From: Candidatus Staskawiczbacteria bacterium
Lineage (GTDB): Bacteria > Patescibacteriota > Minisyncoccia > Minisyncoccales > Staskawiczbacteraceae
NCBI GenBank assembly: GCA_016866675.1
Contig: VGLO01000007.1
Coordinates: 1 to 26,464 of the forward strand
Reading direction: 5' to 3'
DNA: 26,464 bases
Of this stretch, positions 20,667 to 26,464 are shown piece after piece. The notes under the pieces were generated by a model, which had not been told where the DNA came from, searched no databases, and saw nothing but the letters and a program-made list of their open reading frames with translations. Every line of letters starts with the position of its first letter. Position 1 is the stretch's first letter. The translations under genes and the position numbers were made by a program.

Positions 20667-22991
20667 ATGCATAGCGAAACCTACAATATTAAAGGAATGC
20701 ATTGTGCTTCATGTTCTTCTTTGATTGAAAAGACTCTCAAGAAGGTTGATGGAGTCAAATCAGTAGAGGCTAATTTTGGAACAGAAACCGCCAAAATTTT
20801 TTTTGACGAATCAAAAACAAATATTCACAATCTTTCAGAAAAAATAGCACCACTTGGATATTCTTTCATTACAACAAACCCTTTAAATCATGACGGCCAC
20901 TATATTAAAACCGCAGAACAAATGGGAATGACGGCAGAAGAGCATGCATCTCACACGGGCATTGGCCAGTCAAAATATCAGAAACTTGCAGAGGTTTCAA
21001 GCATGAGAATCAATCTGATTTCCATTGCTCCACTGGCTATTTTTAGTATTTTTTTGATGACATGGGATATTTTGGTGCAGTTTAATTTTGCCTATCCTCT
21101 GCCTGAATTTTTGGTAGAGTTCTTCCATCACCTACTGCCAATATTTGCTACATATTCTCTCTTTGTTATTGGCAAACCTTACCTAATGGGATTTTATCGT
21201 TTTTTAAGGTTTAGAAAAGCAAATATGGACTCTTTGATTGGTATTGGAACCTCTGTGGCCTTTTTGTACAGCTTTATTATTACTACCTTTGAAGAAACTT
21301 TGAGGCCGTTTTTGAATATTGAGCACACCTATTATGATGTGACCATAGTAGTTATTGCTTTTATTACGCTTGGCAAATATCTTGAGGCAAAAGCCAAAAT
21401 TAAGACAGGAGATGCAATAGAAAAATTGCTTAATCTTCAAGCAAAAACTGCAACTGTGGTTAAACAAGGCAAAGAGCAGGAAGTTTCTATAAAGGAAGTA
21501 GTTCACGGCGACTATATAATTATAAAGCCCGGATCAAGAATACCTGTTGATGGATTCATCACAGAAGGGGTTTCGTTTGTTGACGAATCAATGATCAGCG
21601 GAGAGCCAATACCAGTTGAAAAGAAAGTAAATGATAAAGTTGTTGCTGGAACCATAAATACCACAGGAGCTTTTACCTTTAAGGCAACAAAAGTAGGCGC
21701 TGAAACTCTTTTGGCTCATATTATAAAGATGGTTCAGGACGCACAGGGAAGTAGGGCTCCAATTCAGGCGTTAGCTGATAAGATTTCGGCGGTATTTGTA
21801 CCAATTGTTATGGTGCTTTCATTTATTTCTTTGGGTGCGTGGCTTATTATCGGTACATCATATTTTGGTTTTGCTCAAGCAGTTTCTTATGGATTAGTTT
21901 CTTTTGTGGGCATTCTTGTTATTGCCTGTCCATGCGCTCTTGGATTAGCTACACCGACAGCTATTATTGTTGGTGTTGGGAAGGGTGCAAAAGAGGGAAT
22001 CCTAATTAAAGATGCTGCCACTCTTGAAAAACTTCACAGCATTGATACTGTGGTTGTTGATAAAACTGGCACCATAACTAAGGGTAGACCAGAATTAGTT
22101 GGATTTAAAAATAGTTCAAAACTTTCTGACGAAAAACTATTATCCATTTTTGCTACACTGGAAAAAAAGTCAGAGCATCCCATAGCACATGCCATATTGG
22201 AGTATGTAAGGCTTAAAAATATTTCATCTCTTGAGGCATTAGATTTTGAAGTTATAAAAGGGAAAGGAATTAAAGGAACAATTGAGGGCGAGGAATATTT
22301 TAGCGGTAATGCAAAATTAATCAGCGAACTAGGATTGTCCTTTGACGAAAAAGGCATTGAAAAGGATGCTTCACAAGGCAAAACACCAATTATTCTTGCA
22401 AATAATAAAGAAGTGTTGGGTGTTATTTTGGTTGCTGATGCAATTAAATCAGAAGCTAAAGATGCCGTAAAAAGTCTCCACAAAATGGGTATTAAAGTAA
22501 TAATGCTTACGGGAGATCATGTGAATACCGCCAAAGCCATTGCAAATGAGGTAGGTATTGATGAAGTTATAGCACAAGTACTTCCTGAAGATAAATTAAA
22601 AAAAATAAAAGAGTTGCAGATGCAGGGGTGTAAAGTAGCAATGGCCGGAGATGGCATTAACGATGCTCCCGCTTTGGCTCAAGCTGATGTTGGTATTGCT
22701 ATGGGAACAGGCACTGATGTAGCTATAGAAACTGCAGGAATTACATTGCTTCATGGGGATGTTTCAAAAATAGTAAAAGCAATAAGATTATCAAAGTTTA
22801 CGATGAGGGGAATAAAACAAAATCTTTTCTGGGCATTTATTTACAATATTGTTGGGATTCCCTTGGCTGGAGGTGTATTCTTTCCATTTTTTGGATGGCT
22901 GTTGAACCCAGTTTTTGCTGGAATGGCCATGGCTTTTTCAAGTGTTTCAGTGGTTGCAAATTCACTTAGACTTAAATTAAAAAAACTATAA
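20667..22991 (+). CDS. copA: Copper-exporting P1B-type ATPase CopA
   Basis: 774 residues. One N-terminal HMA domain with GMHCASC (C13, C16) is followed by a His-rich linker (NHDGHY, EEHASH). There are eight expected membrane segments, of which the sixth has the ion-binding C421-P-C423 (VIACPCALG). The actuator loop has SGEPIP, the phosphorylation site is D465 in DKTGT, KSEHPIAHAI carries the P1B HP pair, and GDGINDAPAL closes the P domain. It pumps Cu(I) out of the cytoplasm. Copper, rather than silver or cadmium, is favoured by CPC, the CsoR partner and the cupredoxin nearby. The ATG has no SD; a TAAAAT lies just before it. Confidence 0.95.
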   Translation: MHSETYNIKGMHCASCSSLIEKTLKKVDGVKSVEANFGTETAKIFFDESKTNIHNLSEKIAPLGYSFITTNPLNHDGHYIKTAEQMGMTAEEHASHTGIGQSKYQKLAEVSSMRINLISIAPLAIFSIFLMTWDILVQFNFAYPLPEFLVEFFHHLLPIFATYSLFVIGKPYLMGFYRFLRFRKANMDSLIGIGTSVAFLYSFIITTFEETLRPFLNIEHTYYDVTIVVIAFITLGKYLEAKAKIKTGDAIEKLLNLQAKTATVVKQGKEQEVSIKEVVHGDYIIIKPGSRIPVDGFITEGVSFVDESMISGEPIPVEKKVNDKVVAGTINTTGAFTFKATKVGAETLLAHIIKMVQDAQGSRAPIQALADKISAVFVPIVMVLSFISLGAWLIIGTSYFGFAQAVSYGLVSFVGILVIACPCALGLATPTAIIVGVGKGAKEGILIKDAATLEKLHSIDTVVVDKTGTITKGRPELVGFKNSSKLSDEKLLSIFATLEKKSEHPIAHAILEYVRLKNISSLEALDFEVIKGKGIKGTIEGEEYFSGNAKLISELGLSFDEKGIEKDASQGKTPIILANNKEVLGVILVADAIKSEAKDAVKSLHKMGIKVIMLTGDHVNTAKAIANEVGIDEVIAQVLPEDKLKKIKELQMQGCKVAMAGDGINDAPALAQADVGIAMGTGTDVAIETAGITLLHGDVSKIVKAIRLSKFTMRGIKQNLFWAFIYNIVGIPLAGGVFFPFFGWLLNPVFAGMAMAFSSVSVVANSLRLKLKKL

Positions 22992-22992
22992 T

Positions 22993-24012
22993 ATGGAAAA
23001 ATATAAGTTTCATGTTAAGGGAATGCATTGCGCTTCTTGTGTAGTGCTTACAGAAAGTCAGTTAAGCGATTTACCGGGAGTTTTTAATGTGAAAGCATCA
23101 CTAAAGCAATTAAGCGTTGAGGTCACCGGAGATTTTGGCAGTAAAACTCCAGAAGATATCGCCAAAGATTTGAGCGTTGTTTTAAAGCCTTATGGCTATG
23201 AGCTTTCAATAGATGTTCAGAGTCACAATCCTAAATGGAGAGGCTTTTTGTTTGCTGTCCCATTGGCTTTGGGCTTTATAATATTTTTTATTATTTTGCA
23301 AAAGATTGGACTGGTTAATTTAATAACAACTTCAGATGTCAATTATGGAACAGCATTTCTTATTGGGCTTGTTGCTTCAGTTTCAACCTGCATGGCTGTT
23401 GTTGGAGGATTGGTTCTTTCTATATCGGCTAATTTTGCCAAGCATGGAGACAAATTTCAGCCGCAGATTTTATTTCACATAGGACGATTGATTTCTTTTG
23501 TTATTCTGGGTGGAATTATTGGTGCGTTGGGAGCTGTATTTAAAATTGGCGCAACAGGAACATTTATTTTAAGTATAACTGTTGCTTTGGTGCTGTTTAT
23601 TTTGGGAATTAACTTATTGGATATTTTTCCATGGGCAAAAAAAATTCAACCGACAATGCCACACTTTATTGGCAAAAGAATGCATAGTTTTAAAGATATT
23701 AATCACACGCTAACGCCTCTGCTTGTTGGTGTTGTTACATTTTTTTTACCATGCGGATTTACTCAGTCAATGCAGATTTACACTCTGACTACAGGCAGTT
23801 TTTTTACGGGGGCTCTTATTATGACTGCATTTGCCATTGGCACGCTTCCAGTTTTATTATTACTAAGCTTTAGTTCTGTTGGGATTCACAAAAAAACACA
23901 ATCAGGAATATTTTTTAAGACAGCAGGATTGATTGTTTTATTTTTTGCTATACTGAATTTAATAAGTGCTTTTGCGGGAGCAGGCATTATACCACCACTA
24001 TTTAATTTTTAG
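22993..24012 (+). CDS. HMA domain fused to SafE/DsbD-like membrane domain
   Basis: 339 residues. An N-terminal HMA domain with GMHCASC (C13, C16) is joined to about six to seven membrane segments of the TauE/SafE or DsbD-like family. Two membrane cysteines, C133 in VASVSTCMAVVGG and C254 in FFLPCGFTQSM, sit where CcdA has its redox pair, and the prolines and glycines around them match that architecture. Such fusions are seen next to CopA in Patescibacteria and other bacteria and probably move copper or electrons across the membrane; the role is inferred. It begins one base after the copA stop, so it is cotranscribed. Confidence 0.85.
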   Translation: MEKYKFHVKGMHCASCVVLTESQLSDLPGVFNVKASLKQLSVEVTGDFGSKTPEDIAKDLSVVLKPYGYELSIDVQSHNPKWRGFLFAVPLALGFIIFFIILQKIGLVNLITTSDVNYGTAFLIGLVASVSTCMAVVGGLVLSISANFAKHGDKFQPQILFHIGRLISFVILGGIIGALGAVFKIGATGTFILSITVALVLFILGINLLDIFPWAKKIQPTMPHFIGKRMHSFKDINHTLTPLLVGVVTFFLPCGFTQSMQIYTLTTGSFFTGALIMTAFAIGTLPVLLLLSFSSVGIHKKTQSGIFFKTAGLIVLFFAILNLISAFAGAGIIPPLFNF

Positions 24013-24030
24013 TAAAAATTTAAAAATTAT

Positions 24031-24429
24031 ATGAAAACAAAAATAATCTTAGTAATCATCATAGTCTTATGCACTTTTTTTATAGGAATGATGCTTTTTA
24101 TAAAATATTACAGTCCCAAAGAAAAAAGTAATCAGCTTTTAAGCAATGTAAGCGTTGTTGATGGGAAACAGATTATTAGTATAACAGCCAAAGGGGGATA
24201 TTTTCCAAGAATTACTAACGCAAAGGCAGATATTCCAACTACTATAAAATTAAATACTAAAGCAACCTTTGATTGCTCTTCAGCTATTGTCATTCCGGGA
24301 ATCAATTACAGGAGTTATTTGCCTCCTTCAGGGGAAACAATTATTGATATTCCTTCTCAAAAAGCAGGTTCTTCAATGAATGGGACATGTTCTATGGGTA
24401 TGTACGGTTTTGTGATAAATTTTAATTAG
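24031..24429 (+). CDS. Membrane-anchored cupredoxin-like protein
   Basis: 132 residues. An N-terminal membrane segment (about 5-24) anchors a beta-rich domain of the cupredoxin type: ISITAKGGYFPRITNAKADIPTTIKL, then FDCSSAIVIPGIN, and the closing loop NGTCSMGMYGFVINF. A C-x-M-x-M-like copper site (GTCSMGM) together with the earlier Cys of DCSS fits copper binding outside the membrane, though the classic plastocyanin His ligands are missing. It is last in the copper operon, 18 bases after the HMA-SafE gene, and could buffer or hand over exported Cu(I). A terminator follows. Confidence 0.8.
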   Translation: MKTKIILVIIIVLCTFFIGMMLFIKYYSPKEKSNQLLSNVSVVDGKQIISITAKGGYFPRITNAKADIPTTIKLNTKATFDCSSAIVIPGINYRSYLPPSGETIIDIPSQKAGSSMNGTCSMGMYGFVINFN

Positions 24430-24448
24430 TTTCTTGTAATTCAAATTC

Positions 24449-24479
24449 AAAAAATCTGATAAAAATGTCAGATTTTTTT
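24449..24479 (+). terminator. Terminator of the copper operon
   Basis: AAAAAATCTGA pairs with TCAGATTTTTT, ending in a T run. Confidence 0.87.
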
Positions 24480-24500
24480 GTTTGCATAATTATTTTTTAG

Positions 24501-24509
24501 TTATCCACA
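24501..24509 (+). promoter_or_regulatory. Consensus DnaA box upstream of nrdA
   Basis: TTATCCACA, a perfect DnaA box, lies 30 bases before the -35 of the nrdA promoter. In E. coli, DnaA regulates nrdAB from boxes at its promoter, so linked control of dNTP supply and replication is plausible. Confidence 0.55.
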
Positions 24510-24539
24510 GGTTAATTTTACTATGGAGAAAACGGTTGT

Positions 24540-24569
24540 TTGACACGAGTTCTATTTATTTTGTAAAAT
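24540..24569 (+). promoter_or_regulatory. Promoter of nrdA
   Basis: TTGACA (24540-24545) and TAAAAT (24564-24569) are 18 bases apart; the start would fall at about 24576, the first base of a hairpin. Confidence 0.65.
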
Positions 24570-24574
24570 GTATT

Positions 24575-24601
24575 AACTTCGCAAAAAAAACTTGCGAAGT
24601 T
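24575..24601 (+). promoter_or_regulatory. 5' stem-loop of the nrdA message
   Basis: AACTTCGCAA (24575-24584) pairs with TTGCGAAGTT (24592-24601), 10 perfect pairs. It sits at the predicted 5' end of the mRNA. It has no T run after it, so a 5' protecting or regulatory hairpin is more likely than a terminator. Confidence 0.6.
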
Positions 24602-24626
24602 TAAAATCTAAATTTTCATAAAATAA

Positions 24627-26464
24627 ATGGAGACTACAATTACAAGAAGAGATGGGACAAGAGAGCCTTTTAACGCTGATAGAATTAATAGGTCAATTGA
24701 AAGGGCTAGTTTTGGTTTAATTGACCCAATTGCCAAAGTGACTCAAGTGGCAACTGATACGAAGATTACTATATATGATGGCATTACAGAAGAAGAATTA
24801 GATTTGGCAACAATTAATGCAGCTGTAGAGAATATAAAAGATGACCCAGACTATGATAAAATTGCAGTTAGATTGCTTTTAAAAACAGTTTACAAGAGGG
24901 TTTTGGGAGAATATGGTTCTGATAGAGAGTTATTGGGCAAAATTCACAAAGAAAAATTTCCAGAGTTTGTAAAAAGAATGGTGGCTGAAAAGATTTTTGA
25001 TGAAAGAATGGAAAAAAACTTTGACCTACAAAGATTAGCTAACGCTCTTGATATTTCAAGAGATGAAATTTTTATTTACGCTGGGCTCTCAAGTTTACTA
25101 CATAGGTATTCTGCAAAAGATAAAAATCAAAAACCGGCTGAGACTCCCCAATATTTTTTTATGAGAGTTGCAATGGGGGTTGCCTACAATGAAAAAGATC
25201 CAACTGAATGGGCGATAAAGTTTTATGAAAAAATGTCTAGCCACGAGTATATTGCCGGAGGATCTACTAATATAAATTCTGGATCTTTGAATCCAGCCCT
25301 CTCAAATTGTTTTTTGCTGGAAATTCATGACGATATGAACCATATTTCAAAGTCGGTGGCCGATGTCATGTTGCTGAGTAAAGCTTCAGGAGGAATTGGA
25401 GCCTCAATCACCAAATTAAGAGCAACAGGCTCCCCTCTTTCATCTAATAACACAACTTCTTCTGGTCCCACTCCTTTTGCAAAAATAATTGATACAGCAA
25501 TTCGCGCAATTCAAAGAGGAGGAAAAAAGAAGGGAGCGTTGTGTTTTTATATGGAAAACTGGCACTATGATTTTCCAGACTTTATTGAGTGGCGACATAA
25601 CGCAGGAGATGACTACTTGAGAATGAGAACAGCTGACACTGCTGTTTTTATGTCAGATGAATTTATGAAGAGAGTTGAGGCAAAAGCTGACTGGTATATG
25701 TTTGACCCAAAGGAGGTGCCGGATTTAAATGAGCTATACGGTAAAGCCTTTTCAGCACGATATAACGAATATATTAAAATGGCCGAAGAAGGAAAGTTGA
25801 GAATGTTTAAGAAAGTTCCTGCTACGGAGCAATACAGGCAAATACTAGTTGCCTTACAAACAACCTCCCATCCATGGCTTACATATAAAGACTCAATAAA
25901 TTTAAGGGCCTTAAATAATAATACAGGCACAATTCATATGTCTAACTTGTGTACCGAAATTTGTTTACCTCAGGATAAAAATAATATTGCGGTTTGTAAT
26001 TTAGCTTCAATGAATTTAGTGGCTCATTTAAAAAAGAGGCAAATGGACTGGCAAAAACTAGAAGAGTCAACCAGATTAGCTGTAAGGCAATTAGATGACT
26101 TAATAGATATTAATAAGTTGCCGGCACCTGAAGCCGAAAGATCTGACAAAGAAAATAGAGCCATTGGATTAGGCGTAATGGGTTTTTCAGATGCCATTGA
26201 GCAATTGGGAATTCCCTATGATAGTCCTCATGCTTATGACTTTGCTGATAAAGTTTTTGAGTTTATAAGTTATATGGCGATTGATGAGTCAGCAAATTTG
26301 GCTCAAGAAAGAGGCAGTTATAATAATTTTCAAGGGTCTGAATGGTCAAAAGGAAAAGTTCCGGTTGATACAATGGCAAGATTAGAAGAAGAAAGAGGAA
26401 TGGCAATCGATGTTGATAAAAAATCAAAACAAAATTGGCTTGATTGGGATGCCCTAAGAGTTAA
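24627..26464 (+). CDS. nrdA: Class I ribonucleotide reductase large subunit (cut by window edge)
   Basis: About 612 codons are present from the ATG at 24627 and no stop is reached. It makes dNTPs from ribonucleotides. The N-terminus TTITRRDGTREPFNADRINRSI is an ATP-cone (about residues 3-95), so allosteric control by ATP/dATP is likely. The catalytic core shows NCFLLEIHDDM, the first of the reactive cysteines, then SNLCTEICLP (active-site N, C and E) and VCNLASMNLV with the second disulphide-pair cysteine. The tyrosine relay and C-terminal CxxC lie beyond the window. An nrdB partner is not seen. The upstream region has a DnaA box, a good promoter and a 5' stem-loop, and no SD is visible. Confidence 0.95.
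   Translation, partial: METTITRRDGTREPFNADRINRSIERASFGLIDPIAKVTQVATDTKITIYDGITEEELDLATINAAVENIKDDPDYDKIAVRLLLKTVYKRVLGEYGSDRELLGKIHKEKFPEFVKRMVAEKIFDERMEKNFDLQRLANALDISRDEIFIYAGLSSLLHRYSAKDKNQKPAETPQYFFMRVAMGVAYNEKDPTEWAIKFYEKMSSHEYIAGGSTNINSGSLNPALSNCFLLEIHDDMNHISKSVADVMLLSKASGGIGASITKLRATGSPLSSNNTTSSGPTPFAKIIDTAIRAIQRGGKKKGALCFYMENWHYDFPDFIEWRHNAGDDYLRMRTADTAVFMSDEFMKRVEAKADWYMFDPKEVPDLNELYGKAFSARYNEYIKMAEEGKLRMFKKVPATEQYRQILVALQTTSHPWLTYKDSINLRALNNNTGTIHMSNLCTEICLPQDKNNIAVCNLASMNLVAHLKKRQMDWQKLEESTRLAVRQLDDLIDINKLPAPEAERSDKENRAIGLGVMGFSDAIEQLGIPYDSPHAYDFADKVFEFISYMAIDESANLAQERGSYNNFQGSEWSKGKVPVDTMARLEEERGMAIDVDKKSKQNWLDWDALRV

Noticed and set aside
22034..22483. Minus-strand open frame of 149 codons
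   Set aside because: Shadow of the conserved phosphorylation domain of copA.
821..24429. Genome-wide UGA = glycine code
   Set aside because: More than 8,000 codons in conserved genes here contain no in-frame TGA, although glycine is very common in hppA, copA and others.

Overview
The window is a compact, AT-rich bacterial chromosome segment that most likely comes from a Candidate Phyla Radiation (Patescibacteria) genome, probably a Parcubacteria-type lineage. This is inferred from gene content and style, not from a 16S gene. The signs are short intergenic gaps, many tRNAs between genes, a DUF5671-type membrane protein with a pseudopilin-like tail, a K+-independent membrane pyrophosphatase, RNase Y, an HMA-SafE fusion, and core genes that almost all lack a Shine-Dalgarno (SD) sequence. 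Several core genes have a -10 box directly before the ATG, which suggests leaderless mRNAs.

Layout. 1-515 (minus) is the N-terminal part of a secreted cysteine-rich protein cut by the window edge, followed by tRNA-Arg(TCG). 666-734 is a large imperfect hairpin, then the CCA-adding enzyme. A tiny SEC-C zinc-motif frame with an in-frame TGA (minus) and a DUF5671-like membrane protein follow. 3570-4882 is an accessory block bounded by strong hairpins: a GC-rich 71-residue ORF with an SD, a structured GC-rich stretch, and an exported protein with a HEAT-like segment, also with an SD. Then come yraN, a small HxHH membrane protein, a candidate small RNA between a DnaA box/promoter and a terminator, a structured leader, nusA and hppA. 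A tight operon follows: pterin dehydratase-like gene, nucleotidyltransferase, tig and clpP, then rny.

13779-14881 (minus) is a second SD-bearing accessory group (two unknown small proteins and an HEIGH metallopeptidase) behind tRNA-Gly(TCC). Next are a membrane-fused spermidine-synthase-like protein (minus), a tRNA cluster Pro-Arg-His with a very good promoter and terminator, an HtrA-type protease (minus), tRNA-Arg(CCT), and a thioredoxin-like/CcdA pair. A cloverleaf-like RNA element precedes a second HxHH membrane protein, and tRNA-Arg(GCG) follows it. 20315-24429 is a copper module: CsoR with its operator, CopA, an HMA-SafE membrane fusion and a cupredoxin-like protein. The window ends inside nrdA, which has a DnaA box, a promoter and a 5' stem-loop.

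How it works together. Most of the window is housekeeping: tRNA supply and maturation (seven tRNAs and cca), transcription (nusA), proteostasis (tig, clpP, htrA), RNA decay (rny), energy coupling (hppA) and dNTP supply (nrdA). The accessory content consists of the copper module, a thiol-redox pair that may serve exported proteins, and the two SD-bearing groups of unknown small genes. The most interesting signals are the SD/no-SD split between accessory and core genes, the TGA at a conserved glycine position in the SEC-C mini-gene, the unexplained structured RNAs, and an Arg tRNA set that includes anticodon GCG. I did not find a clear new defence system, CRISPR array or transposon.
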